Of a DNA stretch of 64,000 nucleotides, positions 22,301 to 29,099 are shown piece by piece. The stretch is from Nymphaea colorata. Taxonomy: Eukaryota > Streptophyta > Magnoliopsida > Nymphaeales > Nymphaeaceae. Within the stretch, counting starts at the first letter, position 1; each line of letters begins with the position of its first letter. The notes under the pieces were generated by a model. It did not search any database. It was not told the DNA's origin and was given only the letters and a program-made list of their open reading frames with translations. The stretch lies in the NCBI RefSeq assembly GCF_008831285.2, contig NC_045138.2, positions 12,848,571 through 12,912,570 of the forward strand, given 5' to 3'. The translations under genes and the position numbers were made by a program.

Positions 22301-24144
22301 TCTGTCTGTGTGTGTGTGTGTGTGTGTGTGTTTGTGTTATATAAGTAATTTTATTTGTCTTAACCTTGTGATGGTTTATGTTCGATTCCTTCCATTTTTT
22401 TTTATCCTTTAATTGGTTTCTCTTTTTCTGCCCCTTCTAATTCTTTTGTTTTGCCATCAACTGTCTTAGTAAGATTTACTTTCGGCTCACTTTTGGATCC
22501 ATCGGTAAATCCCAAGAAGCCTTTACCTCCTATGTGATACGTCATAGTAGAAACCCAATTCACATAGTTGGTAGGGGAAAGCTTAAGGAATGGTTGAAAA
22601 GTGAGAGATTCCTTTTCCTCCGTTTTGTGAAGACAAAGTCTGGCCATAAGAACCATGACACACCAGAATAGGAGGCTTGAATTTGCTGAGCGGATGGTCC
22701 AGCTCTACACAATCTGCCAGTCACCCTTAATGCCTTGATGATGCTGAGAGGGAATCCTTTTAACATCACCTGTAGGATTGGTGAATAGGCTTGGGCATCG
22801 GGCCAGCCCGGCTTGCTAAGGAGTCGGTTTTCGGCCGGTCCGATACCTGAAACTTGAGCCCGGGCTCAGCCCGGTGAAAATTAAAAAATATATGTTTTAA
22901 TGTAAAATAATATATAAATATAATTAATTATAATAAAGTATTATAATTATATATAAAAATCAACAAGAATAAAATTAAAAAAAACTTATCGAGCCCACCC
23001 CTGCCTGGGTATCCGTTGGGTACCTGGCCCGATGCCCAGGCTTACTGGTGAAGATCCACACTGATGTATCAACAACCAGTCAGCAAACAGCCAGCAATTT
23101 GCTCCAGCAGTGAACTCAGTTCTTCCATGGCGTACTCCCCAACTTGAACGTATACATGACAGACTCTGATACCATGCAACTTGCAAGGGAAGTACATATG
23201 GATACAAATCTATATCTTCCACACCAAATATACTGATTACTGAGTCACACACAAGAAAAGGAAGATATAGATACAAAATCTATGGCCCTAACAACACACT
23301 GATACACTCAGGCTGAAACAGTACATTTAATTCATCAACTTGCTCTCAAAGAGATTACAATAGATGAGGTTTATATATATACAAGAAGAAAAATAAGAAA
23401 TATAAAAATTTTTATTACAATTTAACATCTACGTGGGATCCATGCATGTAGTTGTCTCTATTATCTGGAAATGTTTACAGACTTTAACAGCCTTGAGACA
23501 CTTGCTTTTGTGTGGTTAATTTGTTCCTGCCCTAGTACAAGCACAAGTAGACTTTTGCAATATAAGGGCGATTAATTTGCCATGGAGCCCTTTGAAAAAT
23601 GACTCTAGGTAGCTGGAGAAGACTTCCGAAGCAGGTGGACTCCCTGCTGTAGACATGTCTGTGTTGACTTAGCTTCTTTGAGTGTTCTTGGCCTTTTGAC
23701 GGATGTTGAGCAGTTTTGCTGAACAAGCTAACAAGAGGTTCAGTTAATTCCTTTATGACATCTGAAATGTGTAGATGTGGTCGGGTTTCAATAGTTCAAC
23801 CATGATTTAAATACCCACACTAAATTTGATGGAAAAGGTCAATGCATCGTCTTCATGATAGTCCTGCAGAATATAAGTTTCCAAACAGGTGACTTGGTTG
23901 ACTCGCACAACATTTCTTTTTACATTATTAGTGATATGAGTGCCAGATCTCTTTCAGGTCATTGGATTGACATTTCTTGCCTTAGAAGACTTCTAAGTTG
24001 ATTCATGACAAGAACATTGTATAATTGATAGTCATTTCTTTTTGTCAGTGCGTGATTTAGAACTCATGAGTATCAAATATCTTTCAGGCCATTGGGTTGA
24101 AATTTTTTGTCCCAGAAGACTTCTTTGTGCAGGAGGGTTCCTGA
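3590..24144 (+). CDS. ZDP: Polynucleotide 3'-phosphatase ZDP (C-terminal part of the gene, 5 exons)
   Basis: Five exons join in frame: 3590-3671, 3761-3877, 4190-4305, 12834-12903 and 24088-24144 (stop TGA 24142-24144), giving the last ~146 residues. Every junction has GT-AG borders and matching phase. The product matches the HAD-type PNK3P phosphatase domain of plant ZDP and animal PNKP: the stretch starting VGPDAWSLLYPS, then VIFTNESNI (motif II), RKPKPGMW (motif III lysine), then VGDAAGR followed by HSDAD (motif IV acidic residues), ending AIGLKFFVPEDFF. The family removes 3'-phosphates from broken DNA ends during single-strand break and base-excision repair in the nucleus. The aspartate motif I (DFDGC type) and the N-terminal zinc fingers are not in the window, so the gene continues to the left. 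Two introns are huge (8.5 and 11.2 kb) through nested retrotransposons. Identity is recognised from family knowledge; splicing is inferred from sequence alone. Confidence 0.87.
3761..3877 (+). CDS. ZDP: ZDP exon (VIFTNESNI, motif II)
   Basis: Acceptor tttcctcag, donor gttgct at 3878. The exon is 117 nt, 39 whole codons. It contains the TN motif of HAD phosphatases in VIFTNESNI and ends KLVKVPIQ. Confidence 0.87.
4190..4305 (+). CDS. ZDP: ZDP exon (KPKPGMW, motif III)
   Basis: Acceptor tatctgcag, donor gtaaaa at 4306. The exon is 116 nt and leaves two bases (CA) that join with T of the next exon to give His. It encodes VFIACGMQQKDD, RKPKPGMWRLMEQ and FNSGIEVDME. Read-through into the intron meets TAA at once, so the 8.5 kb intron must be removed for a full product. 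Confidence 0.87.
4521..5320 (-). repeat. 3' LTR of relic B, split by an insertion
   Basis: Matches the 210-bp 5' LTR at both ends but is 800 bp long. The extra ~600 bp (about 4606-5208) is a TA-rich MITE insertion. A purine tract (aaggaagag on -) precedes the internal end. Confidence 0.72.
4606..5208 (-). mobile_element. MITE of the CTATGTCACATGGGT family inside the B LTR
   Basis: On the - strand it begins ctatgtcacatgggtgcaag (near 5200) and ends near 4606 with a related inverted end (catatggcatattggtgc on +). The middle holds (TA)n. It is absent from the other LTR of the same element, so it inserted after element B. Confidence 0.6.
6768..7044 (-). repeat. 3' LTR of element A
   Basis: 277 bp. 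It is the downstream LTR because the polypurine tract abuts it; the gag-pol stop codon falls just inside it. Confidence 0.88.
7030..11349 (-). CDS. Copia gag-pol polyprotein of element A (1439 aa)
   Basis: The frame is unbroken from MDQRTPSLLSSSF. Domain order: UBN2 gag, zinc knuckle CFYCNKRGHVKSEC (~residue 290), protease DSGAAAHVTGD (~365), GAG-pre-integrase HH-CC (WHGRLAHC, CSSCHIC), integrase (D in HSDVWGP, D in QCDGGGEF, E in GIAERKH), reverse transcriptase (~930-1180) and RNase H (TDADWAGDPDDRRS, EAEYRAMA, LCDNQSA). The order PR-IN-RT-RH is Copia. Oddity: the RT motif A that normally reads LDVKNAFLHG is QFKNAFLHG at ~1026, so the catalytic aspartate is missing, while YVDD (~1112) is present. 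The enzyme is probably inactive despite the open frame. Confidence 0.92.
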   Translation of the reverse strand: MDQRTPSLLSSSFLSQLISQKLNHSNYLTWKRQIVPFIKSHRLYGHIDGTTPAPPKYIYREVKKTVVGDQATGASAGSETSIEYDTLTESNPEYDVWLAHDQSLVAYITSTLSEEVLGGIDDDLTALELWSTLATTYSQVSEARFLQLRRQFQDIKRGTRTVLEYLNEIKNVSDQLVAIGHPVSDKDKVQQALSGLGTEFDIFCTALEVLPVLPSFEDLKAKLFQHEASRVQRQNMISPNSHNVLITGTHALQGNRTRHWTPQARMGRGILPTPPGMNTTAATSRRVPTCFYCNKRGHVKSECWHNPQNKNNQVRRENKAAVGSVSSSSSSNPTSNVSSEVQQLLMTALSKLHLKQNEQGEWYVDSGAAAHVTGDTGTLSSVFPYLDQGSVVTGDGSHHTISHIGNAQISMGSSSIPLKNVLVVPSVKKNIISVSKLIDDTHSSVEFTPSSVYVKDARTKRTFAEGTRKGNMYVLEEAPKLSKSHPSDPSFSIHSEINVAEYNKPSIWHGRLAHCSQSFVRSLVANGLLDKSSLSSVSEFSMCSSCHICKSHALPFQLINKRASKAFDTIHSDVWGPAPIPSSSGSRYYVIFIDSYSRYTWIHFMKHKSEVFRLFTQFHALVQNKYSSNIVHFQCDGGGEFISSEFTEYLLDNGITRQTSCPHTPQQNGIAERKHRHIVESALSMMHDTDLPMTLWTEAFHTAVHAINRLPLALLDGKSPFFLLHQEQPCYEDLRVFGCVCYVHVDVSLRNKFQDRAVLCRFIGYAENYKGYRCYNPKTGRVHISRHVIFYESRLQDSKATSLTLKDKNEFYDTWLHAEILRQGAEKLNEHKEQVVNEPETPISSSLDSMPPFPQPNDPPTYNRFSGLVYSTRSVPTADPTAVPRQSQRVRHPIDRWVSYNNFSLDFQLFMTEVNKKVEPKSYHHASKEKCWVEAMNEEMTALHECQTWQIVPRPNDKNVVGSKWVYKLKYKPDGSIDRHKARLVARGFTQQYGEDYDETFSPVIKMGTIRVIISLAVSYGWPLYQFKNAFLHGILKEEVYMEQPPGYTTHDPQQWVCKLQKSLYGLKQTSRSWFDRFSHHIQQVGFLRSSLDHSLFIYHSGETTTWLLIYVDDIVITGNSASHISYVKDMLKQEFKMKDLGKLRYFLGVELDRTNDRLTLTQHKYTLNVLDKADMTNCKPITTPSVLNTKLTSSNGTAAYSDPTFYRNIVGVLQYLTFTRPDIVYAVNQISQFMHAPTEGHMDAAKRILRYLKASLGDGLVYTKCPNVSLGHSIYTYTDADWAGDPDDRRSVSGFCLFLDSNLICWSSKKQRVVARSSTEAEYRAMAAGTAEASWLRHLLGELNLSIAQSSLLCDNQSAIKITFNPILHHRTKHIEIDQYFIRQKVEEAEILPTYISTSEQITDIFTKGLTGQHFWELKNKLCMVKSHAQLEGGCLCV
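11600..11882 (-). repeat. 5' LTR of element A
   Basis: 283 bp, next to the initiator-tRNA primer site (ggctctgatacca on +, 11587-11599). Confidence 0.88.
12279..12488 (-). repeat. 5' LTR of relic B
   Basis: A 210-bp LTR next to the PBS tggtatcagagctgcc (read on -). It shares 'attaaccctaat', 'aaagaagcctctcccta' and 'gctaatcactaccta' with the 3' LTR. Confidence 0.75.
12834..12903 (+). CDS. ZDP: ZDP exon (GDAAGR motif IV)
   Basis: Acceptor cttgtctttcag, donor gtgtag at 12904. The exon is 70 nt. It encodes SFYVGDAAGR and NDHSDADIGFAK, the acidic motif IV region of the PNK3P phosphatase. It lies 8.5 kb from the preceding exon, just after the right end of a nested LTR element. Confidence 0.87.
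13202..13600 (-). mobile_element. Copia 3' LTR fragment E
   Basis: An LTR-like block (13202 to about 13452) contains (GA)n at 13259-13298 and 'ctaatccc...gggattag'. A purine tract (ttgaggagtattgag on -) and codons resembling the Copia C-terminus lie next to it. The rest of the element is missing. Boundaries are approximate. Confidence 0.5.
15343..15570 (+). repeat. 5' LTR of element C
   Basis: 228 bp, TGTTGAAAG to ACGCAACA, followed by the primer site at 15571. Confidence 0.93.
16241..20455 (+). CDS. Copia gag-pol polyprotein of element C (1404 aa)
   Basis: One open frame; ATG at 16241 is followed at once by a second ATG, and either could start. Domains: gag (NPFSYGSTVKLDGHNYELWS, UBN2), zinc knuckle CTYCGKIGHLEDRC (~255), protease DSGASRHFCSS (~366), GAG-pre-integrase (WHLRLGHPS, CEACQLGKH), integrase triad in LLHVDVWG (~550), RTDNALEF (~612), NGVAERKH (~649), RT motif A LDVKNAFLYGDL (~1002) and YVDDIILTGD (~1088), RNase H SDADYAGSVDDRRS (~1250), ESEYRAMA and CDNKAATYI. 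All key acidic residues are present, so the product could be active. The stop lies 7 bp before the 3' LTR. Confidence 0.95.
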   Translation: MMAENQRLEGGNDHKGVGNPFSYGSTVKLDGHNYELWSRSFMLSVKGHRKRHIIEEDEPLNKTDKYITWEEDDSMVMSWIMNSVQPQIASTITYYTTAKEMWDFLRQTYSQDKNVSKILQIEEELHNLRQGNQDLSQYFATVKATYERLKFLRPPCKSCYKSHFEPTMVAKFLAGLSPEYASAKDQMLTGSEIPELSDAYNRLSRLAVSLSQPTGVTPTSASALAVGGGRGHSSTYSVRGRNIGRGTGGRGRFQCTYCGKIGHLEDRCWDKHGRPSSLSQGRNIVIKQGKSPTHLSMGSAQTATPTVEDASSSIAPETVTVSIDRVEYEQFLAHKASQASASIALTDRAFSAGPSTSDSGTLWIIDSGASRHFCSSPGWFTTLHKFPQPRHVKIADGRLSPVLGYGNVKLSQSMTISHVLYAPNFPSHLLSVKQLTTDLHCRVIFDPGSCSFQDLQTGKTIGGGYEKGGVYILSAPMGLAATASTSESTIFQWHLRLGHPSAPKLRSLLPKLSVPESFQCEACQLGKHTRSSFPSSLSPSSQGLFDLLHVDVWGPSRVASRDRFRYFLVVVDDYSRVSWVFLLKERSEVICILKNLIIEIKTQFSSVVKCIRTDNALEFKSSILMTFYAENGISPQFTCPHTSQQNGVAERKHRQLLTLARTLMLHNHVPAYLWGDAILMSCYLTNRLPSSSIDNKVPIKLVYPNRSLFSVAPKVFGCTCFVHILGPKRDKLAAQAIKCVFIGYPRNQKGYKCFDPVTHKEYISADVTFFEERSYFNPLTSTSSEMPCPIPLPIPPIPLQSFPSPTLTMNRFQDPPLVYTRRQDPSHGRPSDSSQDVSSTEVSIPDVVPSNDLPIALRKGKRQCTMHPISHFVSTAHLDDNLQQFLKAMAVHTVPTSHQQALLDCKWRTAMQDEMDALVQRGTWELVDPPDDCDIVGAKWVFTVKYHSDGSLERYKARLVAKGYTQTYGVDFFETFSPVARLGTIRLIISVAVHSDWPMYQLDVKNAFLYGDLEETVYMQQPPGFEKQGECSKVCRLKKAIYGLKQSPRAWFHKLSEVVSQCGFERSPLDHSLFIKKTSTGIVVMIVYVDDIILTGDCGQEISVTKAFLQKHFVTKDLGHLRYFLGIEVVENKEGVALSQRKYVLDLLQDTGMLGTKPANLPMNPRIHLHDDQSELVDSRSYRSLIGKLLYVTVTRPDISFAVGKLSQFMEKPRKVHWDVALMVLKYLKSSPGRGLFFKKGEYLDVVAYSDADYAGSVDDRRSTTGFCVFVGGNLISWRSKKQNVVSRSSAESEYRAMAQTATEMTWIKSMLTNMSIHVPLPMRMYCDNKAATYIANNPVFHERTKHIEVDCHYIRDLIKEGVVSTVHVASEDQAADMFTKALPIGDFSRCCDKLSMVDIYAPA
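20463..20690 (+). repeat. 3' LTR of element C
   Basis: 228 bp, one base different from the 5' LTR, preceded by the polypurine tract. Confidence 0.93.
22183..22400 (+). mobile_element. MITE of the CTATGTCACATGGGT family (partial)
   Basis: Starts gtcacatgggtgcagg, then gcaagttccaaaaagattgg, (TA)n and (TG)n, then 'taagtaattttatttgtct', the same order as the 57922 copy. It truncates relic D. The 3' end is unclear. Confidence 0.55.
22402..23550 (-). mobile_element. Copia fragment F (gag start, primer site, 5' LTR)
   Basis: On the - strand: gag piece at 22402-22656 (LSPTNYVNWVSTMTYHIGG), leader interrupted by a MITE, primer site TGGTATCAGAGTCT at 23161-23174, then an LTR-like AT-rich block starting at 23175 whose outer end is not certain. 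The pol region is lost. Confidence 0.55.
22786..23044. mobile_element. hAT-type MITE, 259 bp, GC-rich ends and AT-rich core
   Basis: Ends TAGGCTTGGGCATCGGGCC and (other end, reversed) TAAGCCTGGGCATCGGGCC. Flanks ttggtgaa (22778-22785) and ctggtgaa (23045-23052) form an 8-bp duplication with one mismatch. The core is AT-rich. No coding capacity. It lies in the leader of fragment F. Confidence 0.8.
23958..23996 (+). pseudogene. Duplicated ZDP last exon (alternative or decayed)
   Basis: After an acceptor ctctttcag at 23957, thirteen codons read VIGLTFLALEDF then TAA, parallel to AIGLKFFVPEDF of the true last exon at 24088. The sequence just upstream is also similar (gagtgccagatctctttcag against gagtatcaaatatctttcag), so a segment of about 130 bp was duplicated in tandem. 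The phase is right for splicing to the 12834-12903 exon, so it could be used as an alternative end. The changed residues and early stop suggest decay. Confidence 0.6.
24088..24144 (+). CDS. ZDP: ZDP last exon
   Basis: Acceptor atatctttcag, phase 0. It encodes AIGLKFFVPEDFFVQEGS then TGA. The segment matches the conserved C-terminal end of ZDP/PNKP phosphatases (GL-F-PE-FF type). It is 11.2 kb from the previous exon. A diverged duplicate lies 130 bp upstream. Confidence 0.82.
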   Translation, partial: AIGLKFFVPEDFFVQEGS

Positions 24145-24405
24145 TTAAAGTTGTTGAAGTTTGTTTACTGCAAGTCTGCAATGTGTTGCTTGGTGACAAT
24201 TTGCCAGCCTTCTACCTTGAATCAGGACTCTTAGTACTGACGACGAGGTTAGCTGATAAAATTTTGGAAAGCAATGGCAAAGGGACGGCTGTTCAGTAAC
24301 TGTAGTTGCTTCTGTAAAGTTGGGTAGCAGTAATGAGCATGGAAGATTCTGCTTTATGTTATCTCGAGTAAAATTTTTACCGCGGTGCCACCGAGTAATT
24401 TTTTT

Positions 24406-25910
24406 ACATCTAAACTTGCTGCCAACATGGTAAAAAATGTCCAACACTTCAGTGCAGTCTGACAGTTAAACAATTTGGTCAAAATGATTAACACTTTCTT
24501 GGAGATTGATAAACAAACAGCTTGTAAAACATGAACGTTTGGATCAAGAATTAGAGTTTGTAATTGAATGAGCTGAAAGTCAAATTCAATTAAAAATTGG
24601 TTTTGAGATCAAGAAAAAGTTAAAATGGATTTTTTTTTTTCACATCTAAACTTGCTGCCAACTTGTTAAAAAATGTCCAATACTTCAGTGGAGACTGACA
24701 ATTAAACAAAGAGGTTTGGAAAAATGACTAACACTTTCGTGGAGATTGATAAACAAACAGCTGGTAAAACATGAACGCTAGGATCAAGATTAAAGTTTGT
24801 AAATGAATGAACTGAAAGTCAAATCCAATTAAAAATTGGAATTGAGATAAAAAAAAACTTAAAATGAATTTGTTTTTACCTCTAAACTTGCTGTCAGCCT
24901 ATGTCACATGGGTGTGGGCCATGTGTGGGTGCGATACGGGTATGGTGATACGGATACAGACATGGTAATTTTGAAAATTTTGGATATGCGAATATGGTAA
25001 AATTTTATATTTTCAAAAATAATAAAATAATAAAATATTAAATTAATAGTTCATTTTTATAAAAAAGTTTGTTTTATTACAAAAGTTTTGAGTATTTGAA
25101 AGGATTGTTCATGAAAATAATTAGATGTATAAAAAAATGATAAAATAAAAAAAAATATGAAATTAATAGTTTATTTTTTTGGCGTATCCTACCTGTATCT
25201 GTATCTGGATACACGTGTCCGTGTATCAGATATGTGTACGTGGGTTTAATCCGTGTGATAGAGCTGCCAACTTGGTAAAAAATGTCCAACACTTTAGTGG
25301 AGACTGACAATTAAACAAAGAGCTTTGGTCAGAATGACTAACACTTTCGTGGTGATTGATAAACAAAGAGCTGGTAAAACATGAACGCTTGGTTCAAGAT
25401 TAAAGTTTGTAAATGAATGAACTGAAAGCCAAGATTAAAAAAAAAAAAAGACTTAAAATGAAGTTTTTTTACATCTAGACTTGCTGCCAACTTGGTAAAA
25501 AATGACCAACACTTTAGTGGAGACTGACAATTAAACAAAGAGCTTTGGTCAAAATGACTTGACACTTTCGTGGAGATTGATAAACAAAGAGCTGGTAAAA
25601 CATGAACGCTTGGATCAAGATTAAAGTTTGTAAATGAATGAACTGAAAGCCAAAACCAATTAAAATTTGGTTTTGAGATAAAAAAAAAAACTTAAAATGA
25701 ATTTTTTTCTACATCCACACTTGCTGCCAACTTGGTAAAAAATGACCAACACTTTAGTGCAGACTGACAATCAAACAAACAGCTTTGCTCAAAATGATTA
25801 AAATTTTCGTGGATATTGGTAAACAAACAGCTGGTAAAACATGGACGCCTGGATCAATAATTAATGAACTGAAAGCCAAGTCCAATTAAAAAATGGTTTT
25901 GAGAAAGTAA
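24406..25910. repeat. Tandem array, five units of about 236 bp
   Basis: Units start with acatctaaacttgctgccaa or a variant at 24406, 24642, 24878, 25471 and 25711. Shared blocks include 'aaaaaatgtccaacac', 'cgtggagattgataaacaaa' and 'aaacatgaacgcttgg'. The third unit is split by an insertion of about 365 bp. The array begins about 260 bp after the ZDP stop. Confidence 0.85.
24894..25261 (+). mobile_element. MITE-like insertion in unit 3 of the tandem array
   Basis: Interrupts the unit between gctg and ccaac. It begins ctatgtcacatgggtgtg and ends with the related inverse ccgtgtgatag. The AT-rich middle has two copies of 'gaaattaatagttyattttt'-like sequence. It belongs to the CTATGTCACATGGGT family by its start. 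Confidence 0.55.
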
Positions 25911-26102
25911 GCTGCCACGTATTTGACATAATGACGCCCATTTGAATTCATGACATGATGAGATTTTTAGTGGACGCATAACGACGTCACATTAAACGCA
26001 TGAAAACTTTGACAAGACTATGAGTGTACGCAAGGACTATTCGTGCAACAAAAAAGTTAAACGGGGGTTTACGTCCTAAATCTGCACCTTCATTTTGATC
26101 GT

Positions 26103-26103
<1 letters not shown>

Positions 26104-26162
<59 letters not shown>

Positions 26163-26175
26163 GAGAGAGAGAGAG
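26104..26175. repeat. (TA)n(GA)n microsatellite
   Basis: An uninterrupted TA run passes into a GA run; the flanks show no gene. Confidence 0.9.
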
Positions 26176-26993
26176 GGAGTGAAAGAGGAGAAAGTGGGAA
26201 GAGGGAGGGACAAGAATCAATCTACTTAGCCATTATAATGACATCTCTAATCTCCTGAATACCATGAGAGAGAGAGAGAACCAACCAATTCAGCCTCTTT
26301 CTCCTTTTTGTGGGTTTTCTGTAGTGATTCAAGACAAAATATTGGATCAAAAACAGTTTTTAACGTTAATTTAATTTTGTATTTTAAAAACTCATATTGT
26401 GCATTACTCAAGTGATTTTCAATTGAGTCAGTCAATTCTCTGTCTAATCAGCCAATCTTGGTGTGGATTGCTTGAGTCCTAACCTCTGACCCAGTAATTG
26501 AACGATCTTGATTCCTGAGTCGGATCGTCGGTTTGTCAACTTATGCTGTCAGAAGGTAGTGATTCAACGTTGTAACCGGAAGGACTTCAGTTCAAGCGAG
26601 GACACTCCGTGAGAATTTAGCAAACATTTCTAACAGGTCTAGGAGGGATTCAAACTTATTGGCCCATTTGGCACGAGCCCTCACAATCTATTCTCTCATC
26701 CTCACTCTACTAGCACCCATCATCACTATCTAATGGCAGCTATCTCAAATTATTCTCTAAACGCAAAAACTGGCCTGTTTAGATTCCAAAACTTCCCACA
26801 ATAATATCTTAAATGGCCTCAATATGAAAACATGCTTCTTCATCTGCAAGTCCTATGGCAGCATGGAAGATGTTAAGTCTCGTCTTCTTGCTCTTGGATG
26901 ACAAATTCATGGAACCCGTACAACAATCAACGCAAGTATTGACTGTAGAAGGATATAAATGCCCAAGAATGATCAAGATATAATGGATCTAGT

Positions 26994-27224
26994 TCATGTC
27001 ATACATGTCAAGGATGACCAAGCCCGGTGTGAAGTAGAAACACAACCAAAACATACTCCAATTTCCTCCACAAGACTTTGACCGATCCATGTGTTAACTT
27101 CAAGGTCATGAGTAGCATTCATGTCCTTCAACCCAAACAAATCAAACAAAAAACCAGGCAAGATTTTAATATCTGCCCCTAGATTGTGCAAGACACGCTT
27201 AATGATTATGTTTTTATGACACAA
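26994..27224 (-). pseudogene. Possible Ty3/gypsy protease relic
   Basis: The - strand reads RVLHNLGADIKILPGFLFDL followed by FGLKDM, recalling the D-GAS-N-LP pattern of Ty3-type retropepsins, but with the catalytic Asp replaced by Asn. No other domain is visible next to it. Identification is weak. Confidence 0.3.
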
Positions 27225-27241
27225 GAGATGATAGGAGCCAC

Positions 27242-27482
27242 CCGGAGGGGTGGCAGTGCACTAGGCAACAAGGTAATCCACTTTAAAAGGGTCTGAGATT
27301 CAAATGTCGTGATCGCTATAACAACCCATTGAGCTCATCCTCTAGCCGATGCAAGCTCTGTGAACCCTGTGGCTGATGGGCATAGAGGGGAGGCAGTTGC
27401 CTTTCTTCGGGGCGGTGGATATGAACCTCGGGGCGGTGGATATGAACCATTCACCCTTTAAAAAAAGAAAAAAAGAAAAGAG
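27242..27482 (+). mobile_element. tRNA-derived SINE, 241 bp
   Basis: Flanked by 18-bp direct repeats agagatgataggagccac (27224-27241) and agagataataggagccac (27483-27500), one mismatch. The 5' part has tggcagtgcactagg (A box-like) and gagattcaaatgtcg (B box-like) about 50 bp apart. The 3' end is an A-rich tail (aaaaaaagaaaaaaag). Structure and duplication length fit a SINE moved by LINE machinery. Confidence 0.72.
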
Positions 27483-27644
27483 AGAGATAATAGGAGCCAC
27501 TAGATCTTGAGCTTAGTTAGAGTTTGATGCTAAATTACCAAAACTCTCCTCTCAATTACCCATACATTCTTGTAGTACCCCACTTTTAGTAACATTATTA
27601 CGGCTCATGCAGCCTTATTGGTGGTTGACCCAATTGAGTACATG

Positions 27645-28518
27645 TAGGGCTGGCGTCTGCTGGGCCGGGGAAAACCTGGCCCGGGTCGGATAGGCCGACC
27701 GGGTAGACCGGGCAGCGGTCTCGGGCCGGATAGGCTGGCCCGGTGGCGGCCCGGCCCAGCCCGACTCCCGGGCTCCCCCTCCTCCTGTCCTCCTTTCCCC
27801 CTCTGGGCCAATCCCTCTTCCTCGGCCCGGCCCAGCCCAGCCCGACTCCCGGGCTCCCCCTCCTCCTGTCCTCCCTCTCCCTCCTCCTTCCTTTTCCCCT
27901 CTCCCCTCTGGGGAAATCCCTCTTCCTCCTCCTCTCCGCTCCCCCTCTCCTTCTTTCTCCTCCTCTCCGCCCCCTTTTCCTCACCGCTCCCCCTCTCCCT
28001 CTTTCTTCTCCTCTTTCTCCTCCTCTCCGCCCCCCCTTTTCTTTACCGCTCCCCCTCTCCCTTTCTCTCCTCTCCGCTCCCCCTTTCCCTACCGCTCCCC
28101 CTCTCCATCTTTCTCCTCCTCTCCGCTCCCCCTTTGGCCCTTTCCCTACCGCTCCCCCTCCCTCTTTCTTCTCCTCTCTGCTCCCCCTCTCCCTCTTTCT
28201 TCTCCTCTCCGCTCTCCCTTTCCCTACGCGCGCTCCCAACTGAAGTTCGGCGTGGGAGGTGGCTCCTGCACTGCCTGCCGCAGCCCACGGTCCGTCTGTA
28301 GCAGCTCCGAGACGGGAGGGGGAGCCGCTGCCGGGCCGTCGGGTATATTCTTGATGTTAACACGCCAAACGGGCCAGGCTGGGCCGCATTTTGGGTGGAC
28401 AGGCCCGGTACCCGGCCCAGCCCGGCAATATTACGGGCCGGGCCCGGGCCCGGGCTTCAGGGCCGACCCGGGCCGGGGAAAACCTCGCCGGGCCGGGCCG
28501 GCCCGATACCAGCCCTTA
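27645..28518. mobile_element. GC-rich hAT-type non-autonomous element (874 bp) with pyrimidine tract
   Basis: Ends TAGGGCTGGCGTCTG and (reversed) TAAGGGCTGGTATCGGGCC. Flanks agtacatg (27637-27644) and cgtacatg (28519-28526) give an 8-bp duplication with one mismatch. The flanking sequence reads continuously (gagtacatg then gtttggattg) if it is removed. Subterminal GGGCC/CCCGG motifs are dense. The middle (27775-28230) is an almost pure C/T tract. The ends are related to the 22786 MITE. Open frames here are compositional. Confidence 0.75.
27775..28230. repeat. Pyrimidine-rich tandem tract
   Basis: Repeated blocks of the type tctttctcctcctctccgct and ccccctctccct make one strand nearly all C/T for about 450 bp. 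It lies inside the GC-rich element. Confidence 0.85.
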
Positions 28519-29099
28519 CGTACATGGTTTGGATTGCACCGACCTAAGAATGGGTGCAATTATTGATGATGAGTATGGAATTATGTTGTAAAGCAGAGAG
28601 AAAAGATAGTCTTTCTGGAGTTGAGAGTTTTAGATCGACACTGACTCCATTTCCCCCATCCGAGAGTGCTGGAGGAGGTCACTGGAGCCCGCATGGAGGT
28701 GGCCATGGAGGACGCGGTCCTCTATTTCGACACAAACTTTCGCCTGCTGACAAGAGGCAGCACCAACAGGCAACAGATCCTTTGAGGCAGTCGAGGGACA
28801 TCTGCAAAGCTGCATAGAAGAAGCCCAAAGATGGGGAAAAAGGAGTGGTGTCTTCGGGTGAAAGCACAAAAGAGCGAGCGGAATCAGAAGGGAGGACAAA
28901 CCCTAGTTGCCCATAAGGTAAAGTTTCTTGGGCATCTATTGCCCGAACTCAAGAGGTTATCCAAAGAGGCCTACTGTAAGACCATTTTGTCCCTGTAACA
29001 CCTACCAAGCCATTCTAACACTCGGCGATAGGGGCCTTAACAAGAGAATTTGGCCATGGGAGGCTGGATTACACCTACATCCTGCGCTCATTAGAAGAT

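Noticed and set aside
27598-28363. Long Arg/Glu/Gly-rich or Pro/Leu/Ser-rich open frames on both strands (up to 213 codons)
   Set aside because: They come from the C/T-rich tract inside the GC-rich transposable element; low-complexity composition on both strands and no domain.
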